Below, piece by piece: positions 5,961 through 15,390 of a DNA stretch of 54,816 nt. This DNA is from an uncultured Bacteroidia bacterium (GTDB lineage Bacteria > Bacteroidota > Bacteroidia > Bacteroidales > Prolixibacteraceae), in the NCBI GenBank assembly GCA_903904515.1, contig CAIVCR010000038.1, forward strand, positions 1-54,816, in the 5' to 3' direction. Made by a program: the position numbers and the translations under genes. The notes under the pieces were generated by a model, which saw nothing but the letters and a program-made list of their open reading frames with translations, had not been told where the DNA came from and did no database searches. Numbering within the stretch: the stretch's first letter is position 1; every line of letters starts with the position of its first letter.

Positions 5961-8444
5961 ATGAAAAAGATTATTTTACCCGTTACACTCTTTGTCGCAT
6001 TACTAATGCTTTGCAATAACATAGTTTCTGCCCAGGGTTATCCTCACCCAGGCAGCGCTGAAAATACTATCCCAAAAGAAGCTGAAATTCATGGAATTAT
6101 AGAGGATGGGAGTAACAATCAAACCATTCCGTACGCCAGTGTTGCCGTTTATAAATCAAAAGATTCCACCCTGGTAACCGGAGTATTAAGTAAGGATGAC
6201 GGAAGCTTTTCCGTACCCAAATTACCCTATGGAAAGTATTTCATGGTAGTGACATTCGTTGGTTATAAAAAACATAAGGTGAATGATATTTTGCTGACCT
6301 CAACCAAGAAAATTGCCGAATTAGGAGCAATTAAGGTGAATATTGCCACCACAGTGCTGAAAGAGGTCCAAATTACAGGGAATGTGGCACCTGTATCCTA
6401 TCAGATAGATAAAAAGGTGGTTAATATAGCACAAAGTGTCACCGCTGCCGGAGCAACTTTGGCAGAGGCACTTCAGACAGCCCCGTCGATTCAGACAGAC
6501 GTAGAAGGGAATGTGACCCTCAGAGGGAGTTCCAGCTTTACAGTCCTTATTGACGGAAGGCCTTCCCCTATTGCAGGAAGTGAGGCATTGCAGCAGATAC
6601 CGGCAAACCTGGTTCAGAATGTTGAAATTATCACCAACCCTTCGGCCAAATACGAGGCAGAAGGTAGTGCCGGAATTATCAATATCGTGATGAAAAAACA
6701 AAAGGTCCAGGGTTCCAGCGGTGTCTTTAATGTTTCGGCAGGCACAGGAAGTAAATACAGCGCAAATGGAAGTCTGAATTATAAGATTTCGAAATTCACC
6801 TTTACCCTGGGTGGTGATTTCACCGATAATAAGTCTCCATTTATCAACAATATGAACAATCACAGCATCCTGAGTTCTTCTCTCGTTAAAGATCAGGAGA
6901 TCACCGGGACCGGAGATTTGCACCGAAAGGGAAAGGGGCTGAACATTGGTATTGATTATGCGATCAATGATAAAAATTCGCTGATTTTAACAGGAAGCAT
7001 GGGTGATCGCACTTTCGGAAGGTCAATAGCCTCATTTTATCACGACACCTATAATACTGCCGGTGATGTTTACTATTTAGACAGTACAACCCCTGAGTTT
7101 AAACGAAATTATAAAAGTCTGAACCTCGACTACCAGTTAAAACTTGACAACAAAGGGCAAAAACTTTCGGCTTCGGCCTATTACACGGGAGGTCCGGATG
7201 ACAATGTCAGTACATTGACTGTCGACACGACCAGTGTGGGGAGAATATCGTTAAATAAAACGGTGTTAAATCAATATTCTGCTCAAAACAGCAACGAGAC
7301 CGACCTTAGGACAAAGCTCGACTACGAACTTCCAGTCGGAGAAAAAGGGAAACTTGGGGCCGGTTACCAGGGAAGATATATGAACAGCGACGGAGAATAC
7401 TCGCTCCTAAATAACGGGATTGAAGATTTGTCTCAGCATGACAAGCTAAATTTTAAGGACCAGATTCAGGCAGGCTATGTGACCTATTTAAATACCATGC
7501 CGATATTCGATTACCAGCTGGGATTACGGACTGAATATGAAGACCGGATTCTTAACCAGGAGATCCAGAATAAAGCCTACAAATTGAGCCGGATCGATTT
7601 CTTTCCAACGGTTCACCTAACCAGACAATTGCCTTTAAAATTACAGTTGCAGGCGAGCTACACACGACGGATCAACCGGCCAATGCAATGGAATATAAAT
7701 CCGTTTGTGGTCCACATCGATCCGCAATCGATCCGCCAGGGAAATCCCGGATTGCTTCCCGAATTCACGAACTCCTATGAGTTGAACCTGCAGAAAAAGA
7801 TCACCGATGCCTCCTTTGTTTCCGTTGAGGGATTCATGCGGCAAACAGACAATCTGATCCAGCAAATCAGCCAGTTCGACCAGCCGACTCAAATAACAAC
7901 CAACACTTTTTCAAATATTGATCACGACCGTTCACTGGGTGCTGAATTCATGGTCAACCTTCAACTCAGCAAGTGGTTCAACCTTAATTCTTCGGTAAGT
8001 CTATATAATTATCAAATGTTCGGAACCCAGATAGCTTCTGTTGCAAGCAGTACCAATACCTGGAATCTTCATATTAACCCGACCTTCCATCTGTCAAAAG
8101 GGACCTCCGTCCAGATAAACTACATGTATAATGCCCCATCTATTATGGCTCAGGGTACCCGCTCAGGCTTTTATAATTCATCAATAGGTATCCGACAAAG
8201 CCTTCTCAAAAACAAGGCCAGTTTATCCCTAACAGTACGTAACCCGATTGGGAATACTGAAATGAACTCGATGAGTCAAAGCGCCAATCAAACAAGATAT
8301 GGCAGTTTTAAACGTGAATCACAAGTATTTATGCTAAGCTTCAGCTACCGGATCAATAATTACAAGGCTAAGCAAAGTACGCGTCAAAATGGGGACGAAT
8401 CCGGTGGTAACAAAGAACAGGATGTAGAAGGAGGAGGATTCTAG
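5961..8444 (+). CDS. TonB-dependent receptor with N-terminal carboxypeptidase-like domain, outer-membrane beta-barrel family
   Basis: An 827-aa outer-membrane protein. It has a signal peptide ending around SAQG (residues 1-25), a carboxypeptidase regulatory-like beta-sandwich (about 42-125; PYASVAVYKSKDSTLVTGV, GSFSVPKLPYGKYFMVV), a plug domain (about 135-235; LAEALQTAPSIQTD, VLIDGRPSP, VEIITNPSAKYEAEGSAGIINI) and a C-terminal barrel ending in the aromatic-rich VFMLSFSYRI strand followed by a hydrophilic tail. The domain order is that of the outer membrane protein beta-barrel family (OMP_b-brl_3), not SusC: it lacks the SusC signature and a SusD partner. Substrate unknown. It is monocistronic, facing the convergent glycosyltransferase across a perfect terminator hairpin. 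Confidence 0.88.
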   Translation: MKKIILPVTLFVALLMLCNNIVSAQGYPHPGSAENTIPKEAEIHGIIEDGSNNQTIPYASVAVYKSKDSTLVTGVLSKDDGSFSVPKLPYGKYFMVVTFVGYKKHKVNDILLTSTKKIAELGAIKVNIATTVLKEVQITGNVAPVSYQIDKKVVNIAQSVTAAGATLAEALQTAPSIQTDVEGNVTLRGSSSFTVLIDGRPSPIAGSEALQQIPANLVQNVEIITNPSAKYEAEGSAGIINIVMKKQKVQGSSGVFNVSAGTGSKYSANGSLNYKISKFTFTLGGDFTDNKSPFINNMNNHSILSSSLVKDQEITGTGDLHRKGKGLNIGIDYAINDKNSLILTGSMGDRTFGRSIASFYHDTYNTAGDVYYLDSTTPEFKRNYKSLNLDYQLKLDNKGQKLSASAYYTGGPDDNVSTLTVDTTSVGRISLNKTVLNQYSAQNSNETDLRTKLDYELPVGEKGKLGAGYQGRYMNSDGEYSLLNNGIEDLSQHDKLNFKDQIQAGYVTYLNTMPIFDYQLGLRTEYEDRILNQEIQNKAYKLSRIDFFPTVHLTRQLPLKLQLQASYTRRINRPMQWNINPFVVHIDPQSIRQGNPGLLPEFTNSYELNLQKKITDASFVSVEGFMRQTDNLIQQISQFDQPTQITTNTFSNIDHDRSLGAEFMVNLQLSKWFNLNSSVSLYNYQMFGTQIASVASSTNTWNLHINPTFHLSKGTSVQINYMYNAPSIMAQGTRSGFYNSSIGIRQSLLKNKASLSLTVRNPIGNTEMNSMSQSANQTRYGSFKRESQVFMLSFSYRINNYKAKQSTRQNGDESGGNKEQDVEGGGF

Positions 8445-8446
8445 TA

Positions 8447-8483
8447 TTAGTGAGAGCCTGACTTGGAGTCAGGCTCTCACTAA
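8447..8483. terminator. Bidirectional terminator hairpin
   Basis: Perfect 16-bp stem: TTAGTGAGAGCCTGAC (8447-8462) and its complement at 8468-8483, with the five-base loop TTGGA. It lies between convergent genes, the TonB receptor (+) and the glycosyltransferase (-), and overlaps neither. Confidence 0.8.
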
Positions 8484-8488
8484 ATAAT

Positions 8489-9454
8489 CTAATAATTTAC
8501 CGACCTTTTACTCATCCATTTACCCTGTCTGATGCAACTGAAATAATAGCCGACCAGCTGAAAATAAATAGCTGAACTTACGTTAAGGCGCTTCACAAAA
8601 AAAAATAATACTCCCACTATTGCCGGAACAATCCCAAACAAAAGATTGTTCAGAACTAAGAAGAGGTGCATATAAAAGGCCTTAATTCCTGATTCATTTT
8701 TTGAGATATAAACATGACGCGAGATGTTCACTTCGGTTTTTGTTAACGCAGTAACAGTCCTGTTAATCCGGGAAGCACCGCCATGATTATGTTCCACGCA
8801 AACGGTTTTCAGCAAAACGATCTCCCCATTTTTTGATGCAGCCCGCCGACAGAGATCAACATCTTCAAAATACATCCAGAAATCGTCGTCCCAACCCCCT
8901 AATTTCAGGAAGCTTTCCCTGCTGATCATCACCACTGAACCGGATATCCAGTTGGGGAAAATAAATTCATCCGTCTGTCGAAATGAATCGGATCGTTGTC
9001 TGAGCACTATTTTTGTGAATGCCCTTAGCCATCCCGTTAAGTTGGAAGGGGATAGAAATCTTCCGTATGGTCGCTCTTCTGTTCCATTTTCCCTTACCTG
9101 GCGACAGGAAACAATCGAAAAAAGTTTCCTTTTACGAACCTCTGACAGCAATCCGAAAAGTGCCTCAGCAGTGATTATCGTATCCGGATTTAAGAATAGC
9201 AGGTGAGATCCGGTAGAATTCTTTGCTCCCAGGTTACAGCCATTTGCAAAACCCAGATTTCCGACATTTACAATAAATGCAAAATGGGGGTATAACAATC
9301 TGAATCTGTCAATCACTCCGTCATTGGAGCAATTATCGACGATCACCACTTCAAAAGAAAAACGATTCTCTTCAATTTCCGTTAGTGAATCAAGGCATTG
9401 GGAGAGTCGTTCCCATCCTCTGAAATTTACGATTATAATAGATAGATCTGCCAA
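8489..9454 (-). CDS. Glycosyltransferase family 2 (rhamnosyltransferase-like)
   Basis: A 321-aa GT-A enzyme. The N-terminus LSIIIVNFRGWERL, the VEVVIVDNCSNDG-like VVIVDNCSNDGVID and VGNLGFANGCNLGA with the acceptor-side LFLNPDTII (NPD in place of DxD) place it in the WcaA/rhamnosyl transferase group of GT2. WISGSVVMISRESFLKLGGWDDDFWMYFEDVDLCRRA is also typical. A C-terminal hydrophobic stretch (FLVLNNLLFGIVPAIVGV) suggests membrane association. The reading frame starts with TTG at 9454: no ATG lies between it and the conserved core, and a -7 box sits 21 bases upstream. It probably adds sugars to surface polysaccharide; donor and acceptor are unknown. Confidence 0.88.
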   Translation of the reverse strand: MADLSIIIVNFRGWERLSQCLDSLTEIEENRFSFEVVIVDNCSNDGVIDRFRLLYPHFAFIVNVGNLGFANGCNLGAKNSTGSHLLFLNPDTIITAEALFGLLSEVRKRKLFSIVSCRQVRENGTEERPYGRFLSPSNLTGWLRAFTKIVLRQRSDSFRQTDEFIFPNWISGSVVMISRESFLKLGGWDDDFWMYFEDVDLCRRAASKNGEIVLLKTVCVEHNHGGASRINRTVTALTKTEVNISRHVYISKNESGIKAFYMHLFLVLNNLLFGIVPAIVGVLFFFVKRLNVSSAIYFQLVGYYFSCIRQGKWMSKRSVNY

Positions 9455-9474
9455 TCGGGTTGTATAATTTTCTA

Positions 9475-9482
9475 CAAAATTA
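9475..9482 (-). promoter_or_regulatory. -7 box (TAATTTTG) for the TTG-start glycosyltransferase
   Basis: Exact TAnnTTTG match on the minus strand. Transcription would start near 9468, leaving about 14 bases before the TTG at 9454, which supports that start. No clear -33 element. Confidence 0.4.
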
Positions 9483-9561
9483 GCAATTTAAACCTTGGGA
9501 TAGTGTTCCGAAAATAATCGTGAAGAGAGGTTCGGAAGGACCCTTTAAAATGGTAAAATTA

Positions 9562-9596
9562 GAATCCCCTTAAGATATTGAATCTAAAGGGGATTC
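9562..9596 (-). terminator. Terminator hairpin after the xylose operon
   Basis: Arms GAATCCCCTTAAGAT (9562-9576) and ATCTAAAGGGGATTC (9582-9596) pair over 15 bp with one mismatch and a five-base loop. It lies 28 bases beyond the stop of the sugar symporter gene and is the last element of the operon. Confidence 0.7.
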
Positions 9597-9623
9597 CATG
9601 ATAAATTCACGGCAGAACCTGGG

Positions 9624-11009
9624 CTATCTCTTTTTCAGCCAGAGTCCCTCCATAGCTTCAAGGGTCATCCCCTTTGTTTCGGGAACAATTTTCCAGATAA
9701 AGATAAAAGAGAGAATGCTCATCAAGCCATAGAACCAGTAGGTTATTCCGCCACTGAATTCCATCATTGCCGGATAGGTGGATGAGATAAAATAGTTGGC
9801 TGCCCACTGAGCTGCAACTGCAATAGCAATTGCACGGCCCCTGATCTTATTGGGAAATATTTCCGAGATAAGCACCCAGCAAACAGGTCCCCATGACATC
9901 ATAAATGAAGCAGTGTAGATAATTATAAAGACTAAAGTGCTAATGCCGATAATCTTCATAAAAGCCAATGCACCAATTGCAAACATTCCCACTGCCATCC
10001 CAATGGATCCGATCATTAACAGGGGTTTCCGGCCATGTTTATCAACCAGGAAAACAGCAAGAGCTGAGAAAACAACGTTCACTAACCCCATTACAACAGT
10101 CTGCAACATTGAAGTGTCTTTCCCGGCACCCATGCTCTCGAATATCCGTGGTGCATAATAAAGCGCCACATTGATTCCCACAAATTGCTGAAATACACTT
10201 AAAAGAATTCCTATTACCACCACCAGTTTCCCAAAAGCAAAAAGCTTTTCGGAGGAAGCCTCCACCGATTTTTTGATGTCCTTAAAGATCAAAGCCGCTT
10301 TAGCTTTTCCATTAATTTTGGTCAAAATAGCGAGCGCCCTTTCAGGTTGATTATTCAGCGCCAGATAACGGGGTGTTTCAGGAACAAAAAACAGAAGAAT
10401 GGCAAATATAGCAGAAGGGATTGCAGCCGAGGTGAACATCCAACGCCACCCGATTGCATTTATCCACTCGACGGTTTGTCCGTGTGCAATACCATAATTC
10501 ACAAAATAAACCACCAACATGCCCGAAATAATAGCGATCTGGTTGAGCGATACGAGCCGTCCACGCATTTCTGCAGGGGCTATTTCCCCAATGTACATCG
10601 GAACAATGGCCGATGCAATTCCGACCCCTATTCCTCCTACAATCCGGTAAAAGTTAAACATGAACAACAATCCCATTGTGGGGTGTCCCTGGGTGAAGAA
10701 AAATGCTTCAGGCCACCCGGAACCAATCGATGAAAAGAAGAACAGGAATGCAGCAATAAGTAATGAATTTCTGCGTCCTAACTTCCAGGCAATCAATCCG
10801 GAGATCATACCCCCGATAATGCATCCGATCAGGGCGCTGGATATGGTTGCGCCATGAGCGAGGGTGCCCAGTCCATTACCGTTAATCAGATAAGCCTGAA
10901 TAGACTTTTCAGCGCCAGAAATAACAGCAGTATCATATCCAAACAGTAGCCCCCCTAATGTCGCCACCATCGTTAATCCAACCACATAAACCGAGCTATG
11001 TTCCTTCAT
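9624..11009 (-). CDS. xylE: Sugar:H+ symporter of the major facilitator superfamily (probable D-xylose transporter)
   Basis: About 461 aa with twelve predicted membrane segments and all the sugar-porter signatures: GGLLFGYDTAVISGAE in the first segment, RIVGGIGVGIASAIVPMYIGEIAP, the loop motif FVPETPRYLAL, QQFVGINVALYYAPRIF, and GPVCWVLISEIFPNKIRGRA. The C-terminus has the PETKG motif. It lies immediately after xylA and is the last gene of the xylose operon, so D-xylose is the likely substrate. The ATG at 11009 lies 5 bases past the xylA stop; a TTG three codons upstream would overlap xylA by 4 bases and is less likely. Confidence 0.93.
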   Translation of the reverse strand: MKEHSSVYVVGLTMVATLGGLLFGYDTAVISGAEKSIQAYLINGNGLGTLAHGATISSALIGCIIGGMISGLIAWKLGRRNSLLIAAFLFFFSSIGSGWPEAFFFTQGHPTMGLLFMFNFYRIVGGIGVGIASAIVPMYIGEIAPAEMRGRLVSLNQIAIISGMLVVYFVNYGIAHGQTVEWINAIGWRWMFTSAAIPSAIFAILLFFVPETPRYLALNNQPERALAILTKINGKAKAALIFKDIKKSVEASSEKLFAFGKLVVVIGILLSVFQQFVGINVALYYAPRIFESMGAGKDTSMLQTVVMGLVNVVFSALAVFLVDKHGRKPLLMIGSIGMAVGMFAIGALAFMKIIGISTLVFIIIYTASFMMSWGPVCWVLISEIFPNKIRGRAIAIAVAAQWAANYFISSTYPAMMEFSGGITYWFYGLMSILSFIFIWKIVPETKGMTLEAMEGLWLKKR

Positions 11010-11014
11010 TAGAA

Positions 11015-12340
11015 TCAAATATAAAAATTGATTAATTGCTCAAACTTCTCCTGTTTCCCGCTGATCTGTGCAGGTTCACCCAGGTCAGAGGCAATTTCGC
11101 GAAGGTCCTCAAACTTAAGTTTTCCAGCTTCGAATTCAGCTCCCTTACCTCCATCATATGAGCTGTAACGCTCTTTCCTGAGTTTAAGGTAGTCAGATTC
11201 TTTTAACAGTTTATCGGCAATTATCAATCCCCTTGCGAACACATCCATACCCGATACATGGGCAATAAAGATATCTTCCAGATCAGAAGAAGAGCGACGG
11301 GTCTTGGCATCAAAATTAATACCACCCGTAACGAATCCCCCGGCTTGAATGATTTCAATCATCGCTTCGGTTACCTCGTAAATGTTGGTAGGGAACTCAT
11401 CGGTATCCCACCCATTCTGGTAGTCACCCTTATTGGCATCTATTGATCCGAAAAGGCCGGCATCAGTAGCCATACGTAATTCATGAGAGAAGGTATGACC
11501 AGCCAGGGTAGCATGATTGACCTCGACATTCATCTTGAAATCTTTCTCAAGTCCAAATTGACGAAGGAACCCGATAACGGTCTGGGTATCGAAATCATAC
11601 TGATGTTTGGTTGGCTCCATAGGTTTTGGCTCAATCAGGAAGTTCCCGGTAAATCCCTGTTTCCGTCCATAGTCGCGTGCCATTTGAAGGAAACGTCCAA
11701 GATGCTCAATTTCCCGTTTGGTGTTGGTATTGTGAAGTGTCATGTAACCTTCGCGACCACCCCAGAAAACGTAATTTGTGCCTCCGAGTGCGATGGTTGC
11801 ATCAATTGCATTTTTCACCTGTACTGCGGCGTTCGCCAAGACAGTGAAATCAGGATTTGTAGATGCTCCGTTCATATACCGACGGTTTGAGAATACGTTT
11901 GCAGTCCCCCATAGAAGCTGAACACCCGATTCTTTCTGCATCTGCTGCATCACAGGAACCACCTGCCCCATCCGTTTTTCAATCTGGAACACAGAACCGT
12001 CACCGACAATATCGGTATCGTGAAAACAATAATAGGAGGCACCAATCTTGGTGATAAATTCAAATGCAGCGTCCAGTTTATTGTATGCTGACTCCAAAGG
12101 ATCCGGGGTACCAGTCCATGGGAAATTTTTTGTTCCAGGGCCAAAAGGATCGCCACCGTCACCACAGAATGTATGCCAGTAGGCAATTGCAAACCGCAAA
12201 TGATCCTTCATCGATTTTCCGCCGATCATCCTGGTTTCGTCGTACCATTTAAAAGCCAACGGATTCCGCGATTCAACCCCTTCAAATTTAATTTTCCCTA
12301 TTCCCGGAAAATACTCTTTTTTACCAATAAATGCATCCAT
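11015..12340 (-). CDS. xylA: Xylose isomerase
   Basis: A 441-aa enzyme, the length of the group II xylose isomerases. It interconverts D-xylose and D-xylulose using two divalent metal ions. The active-site segment YYCFHDTDI (catalytic His and Asp), the VFWGGREGY motif, the metal-binding [16 protein letters not shown], and the [20 protein letters not shown] signature are all intact. It lies between xylB (67 bases upstream) and the symporter (5 bases downstream), all on the minus strand. Confidence 0.97.
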   Translation of the reverse strand: MDAFIGKKEYFPGIGKIKFEGVESRNPLAFKWYDETRMIGGKSMKDHLRFAIAYWHTFCGDGGDPFGPGTKNFPWTGTPDPLESAYNKLDAAFEFITKIGASYYCFHDTDIVGDGSVFQIEKRMGQVVPVMQQMQKESGVQLLWGTANVFSNRRYMNGASTNPDFTVLANAAVQVKNAIDATIALGGTNYVFWGGREGYMTLHNTNTKREIEHLGRFLQMARDYGRKQGFTGNFLIEPKPMEPTKHQYDFDTQTVIGFLRQFGLEKDFKMNVEVNHATLAGHTFSHELRMATDAGLFGSIDANKGDYQNGWDTDEFPTNIYEVTEAMIEIIQAGGFVTGGINFDAKTRRSSSDLEDIFIAHVSGMDVFARGLIIADKLLKESDYLKLRKERYSSYDGGKGAEFEAGKLKFEDLREIASDLGEPAQISGKQEKFEQLINFYI

Positions 12341-12407
12341 AACTATTTAATTTTTATCGTTTAATACTCTTTTTAACTTCGTTCTAAAAGATAATAACCT
12401 GATTTAT

Positions 12408-13898
12408 TTAAACTCCGATAAATTTAGTCAGGTTATGTTCCCACGTTTCATAGGCCTGATTAATCTGATCGTACTGGCTGGGATCTGGTTCAATTATTTC
12501 GAGTTTTTTCAATCCGGAAAAGGCTTCAGCAAATGAGGCATAATATCCCATTCCTACGCCTGCTCCTCTAGCGGCACCAGCGGCACCATCGGTATTGTAT
12601 AATTCAATCGTTACCCCCGAAATATTGGCCAGTGTCTCTCGGAAAACCGGACTCAGAAACATGTTGGCCCGACCTGCCCTGATCACTTTGGCCTCGATTC
12701 CGATCCCTTTGAGGATATCCATCCCATACTTGAAGGAGAATACGATCCCTTCCTGGGCTGCCCTGAACAGATGTCCCTGGCTATGCCGGTTAAAATCAAC
12801 CCCACAAATCTGAGCCCCAATATTCCGGTTTCCAAGAACACGCTCTGCACCGTTTCCGAATGGGAGAATGGAAACACCTTCTGAACCTGTTGGGATGTTA
12901 GCGGCCAGGTCATTCATCTGTTCGTAAGAATAGCTTTGATTACCAATATTCTTATTCATCCACGAATTAAGAATTCCTGTTCCATTTATGCAAAGCAGTA
13001 CGCCTAAACGATTGGCTTCGGCAGAATGGTTAACATGAGCGAATGTATTTACCCGCGATTGGGGGTCGTATTTAACTTCGCCACTCACACCATAAACAAC
13101 ACCGGAGGTACCCGCAGTTGCCGCTATTTCGCCGGGATTTAAAACATTCAGTGATAGCGCATTATTAGGCTGATCACCTGCACGGTAAGTGACAGGAATG
13201 CCCGGTTTCAAACCAAGTTCACCGGCAATTTTGGCCGTAACATGACCCTGAATTCCAAAAGATTCAACCAGTTCGGGAATCAGCTCATTCCTGAAACCAT
13301 AATAATCGAGAACCAGGTCAGACACCATGTTCTTCCTGAAATCCCAGAACATCCCCTCGGATAGTCCTGAGGCTGTTGTCCGTATATCTCCGGTAAGCCG
13401 CATGGCAATATAATCTCCGGGAAGCATTATTTTATCAATCTTTTCATAAACAGATGGCTCATTTTCTTTTACCCACTTCAACTTGGAAGCTGTAAAATTC
13501 CCAGGCGAATTGAGCAGGGAATTAAGGCACGCCTCATTTCCAATCTCTCTGAAGGCTTTATTGCCAATCTCTGTAGCCCGGCTATCGCACCAAATAATAG
13601 AGGGACGCAGCACATTTTGATCTTTATCAACCGTCACAAGGCCATGCATCTGGTATGAAATTCCGATGCCGATAATATCATGTCCCGAAATTTTCGCCAA
13701 TGACTGAGCCTCAAGAATAGCCAGTTTAAGGTTTTCCCACCAGAGCTCAGGTTGCTGCTCGGCCCAGCCGGACTGACTGGCAACGATAGTCATTTCACGT
13801 TTGGGGAAAAATGAAGATCCTGCGATCTCCCCTGTTTCACCATTCAGGATGGAAGCCTTTACTGAAGAGCTTCCGATGTCAATTCCCAATAGATACAT
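12408..13898 (-). CDS. xylB: Xylulokinase
   Basis: A 496-aa FGGY-family sugar kinase. It phosphorylates D-xylulose to D-xylulose 5-phosphate with ATP, feeding the pentose phosphate pathway. MYLLGIDIGSSSVKASIL is the N-terminal ATP-binding phosphate loop; GISYQMHGLV and IIWCDSRA are the xylulokinase substrate segments; AGTSGVVYGV and a C-terminal RAGRANMFLSPVFRETLA with GAARGAGVG complete the ATPase fold. It is the second gene of the operon, 53 bases after the regulator. Confidence 0.96.
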   Translation of the reverse strand: MYLLGIDIGSSSVKASILNGETGEIAGSSFFPKREMTIVASQSGWAEQQPELWWENLKLAILEAQSLAKISGHDIIGIGISYQMHGLVTVDKDQNVLRPSIIWCDSRATEIGNKAFREIGNEACLNSLLNSPGNFTASKLKWVKENEPSVYEKIDKIMLPGDYIAMRLTGDIRTTASGLSEGMFWDFRKNMVSDLVLDYYGFRNELIPELVESFGIQGHVTAKIAGELGLKPGIPVTYRAGDQPNNALSLNVLNPGEIAATAGTSGVVYGVSGEVKYDPQSRVNTFAHVNHSAEANRLGVLLCINGTGILNSWMNKNIGNQSYSYEQMNDLAANIPTGSEGVSILPFGNGAERVLGNRNIGAQICGVDFNRHSQGHLFRAAQEGIVFSFKYGMDILKGIGIEAKVIRAGRANMFLSPVFRETLANISGVTIELYNTDGAAGAARGAGVGMGYYASFAEAFSGLKKLEIIEPDPSQYDQINQAYETWEHNLTKFIGV

Positions 13899-13951
13899 AT
13901 CGGTTTAAAGTTGAAAAGTTATAAAAAATCTGTTCTGTTGTGTCATGATCA

Positions 13952-14947
13952 TTAAAGTGATTCGCGGATGATCAATTCGGTCGGCACCTGAAAATTGAGC
14001 TTCGAATTTGACATTGCAAACTCTGCAGCTTTTTGCCCCATAAGCTTGAAATCTGTCGATATCACCGAGATTCCATCCGAAATAAACTTCTTCATTGGCG
14101 TGTCATTATAAGATAGAATCCCAAAATCGTCCCGAAGCCTGAATTTCTTACTGTTTGCCTGCTCCAAAATGGCTGCCAAATCGATATCCTCAAAGACCAT
14201 GTAGACCTTACCGATCTGAATATCAAGCTCTTCAATATTGTATATAATGCTAAATTTCAAGTTATTATCATCACAAAACCGGCTTACGTTTTCGACCGAC
14301 TCTATCGGATGAAAAGTGTACTGGGGATAGACACATACCAATTCAGTATATTTTCGCAGTAAGTGCCAACCAGTTGAAAGACAACGATAAACAGATTCTC
14401 CAAAATCCTGGTAAACCTTAGACTGTCCCTCACCGGAATGAATTTGCCAATCGATAAGCAGCAATTTTTCAGGATCAATTTCCCCGATAATTTGTGGAAT
14501 ATCGGGATGATTGAAATTCATTATGATGTAGGAGTTGAACTTCCCGATGCTATTGCGGATGATCGATTCAAACAGGTCGAAATTATAGTGGTGAAAATTA
14601 ATATCAACCATCACGTTACGTGGAAGACTCTGTTTGAATGAGTTGTAAAGTACCTCTTTATACGCTTTAAAAGTATCCAGAAAAAGAAAGACCTGTTTTT
14701 GCGACCGTGTAACGAAATAACCTTTGTTTGGTATCGCCTCAACAATTCCCCTTCTTTTAAGCTCTGTATAACTTTTGAAAACGGTATCCCGAGACAGACC
14801 AGTTTCTTTCATCAGTTCGTTAACTGAAGGGAGTGCCTCCCCTTCGCGAAGCATCTTAAAATTGATGGAACGAAGTAAAGCATCAACAAGCTGCTGAACT
14901 TTCGATATTCCTGAATCTAAATTAGGTTTAAAACTGAATTTCTTCAT
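13952..14947 (-). CDS. GntR-family transcriptional regulator with sugar-binding-like domain (probable xylose operon regulator)
   Basis: About 331 aa from the ATG at 14947 (MKKFSFKPNL); the longer frame from 14989 starts with TTG inside the -7 box. A winged-helix GntR domain spans about residues 10-80 (LPSVNELMKETGLSRDTVFKSYTELKRRGIV). The rest resembles a periplasmic-binding-protein/LacI effector domain, ending FKLMGQKAAEFA and a PTELIIRESL tail, as in LacI-type regulators. This GntR plus sugar-binding architecture is used by Bacteroidota for pentose regulons. As the first gene of the xylose operon it probably represses it and responds to xylose or a phosphorylated product. Effector and polarity are inferred. 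Confidence 0.85.
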   Translation of the reverse strand: MKKFSFKPNLDSGISKVQQLVDALLRSINFKMLREGEALPSVNELMKETGLSRDTVFKSYTELKRRGIVEAIPNKGYFVTRSQKQVFLFLDTFKAYKEVLYNSFKQSLPRNVMVDINFHHYNFDLFESIIRNSIGKFNSYIIMNFNHPDIPQIIGEIDPEKLLLIDWQIHSGEGQSKVYQDFGESVYRCLSTGWHLLRKYTELVCVYPQYTFHPIESVENVSRFCDDNNLKFSIIYNIEELDIQIGKVYMVFEDIDLAAILEQANSKKFRLRDDFGILSYNDTPMKKFISDGISVISTDFKLMGQKAAEFAMSNSKLNFQVPTELIIRESL

Positions 14948-14986
14948 GAACAAAAACTTGCAGATCATCTGTTCTGATCCGTTCTG

Positions 14987-14994
14987 CAAACTTA
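14987..14994 (-). promoter_or_regulatory. -7 box (TAAGTTTG) of the xylose operon
   Basis: Exact TAnnTTTG on the minus strand, placing the transcription start near 14980, upstream of the regulator's ATG. No TTG at the standard -33 distance, which is typical of activated or weak promoters. Confidence 0.45.
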
Positions 14995-15012
14995 ATCTTT
15001 TATTTTAGCCGT

Positions 15013-15042
15013 CATGTTATTTTTTTGATGTTATTAAACATG
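15013..15042. promoter_or_regulatory. Candidate operator: CATGTT-N18-AACATG inverted repeat
   Basis: Two perfect six-base half-sites lie 18 bases apart, covering the place where the -33 element of the xylose operon promoter would be. The GntR-type regulator encoded just downstream is the natural candidate to bind here. It could be chance in A+T-rich DNA. Confidence 0.3.
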
Positions 15043-15130
15043 TTGGAAGTGAAATTTGGGACTTAAATAACCAGCGCTATCTGGAATTGGATGGGTAGAG
15101 AAGATTCCCATTGTGGTAATAGCTAAATGA

Positions 15131-15270
15131 TTTGCTACTTGCTTTTAGCAACTAGCAACTAGCTTGAATATCTATAATTAATTTCATACTTGACCTATTC
15201 TTAAATTACAATTTTCTGGGGGCAAAAAATTGCCAGCTGCCAATCGCTCCCGATGCATCGGGACAATTGG
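15131..15270. repeat. CTGGC-type repeats and a 16-base palindrome
   Basis: Direct AGCAACTAGCAACTAGC units (about 15142-15163), then GCCAGCTGCCAATCG-type units from 15229, interrupted by the perfect palindrome TCCCGATGCATCGGGA (15248-15263). This occupies part of the 443-base gap before the gene at 15391, which otherwise shows no feature I can name. Confidence 0.55.
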
Positions 15271-15390
15271 CGCAATATTTATCTTGGCTGCACTACTTCG
15301 ATATAAAGACAAATAACCTTTTTGTTTAATGAACAAAACCTTGAAAAATCGATTATCTTTATATGGTCTAACTGATTAATAAAGTGAGCC

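Noticed and set aside
10347..10733. 128-aa ORF antisense to the xylose symporter
   Set aside because: It is a shadow of a clear gene on the other strand and has no recognisable domain.
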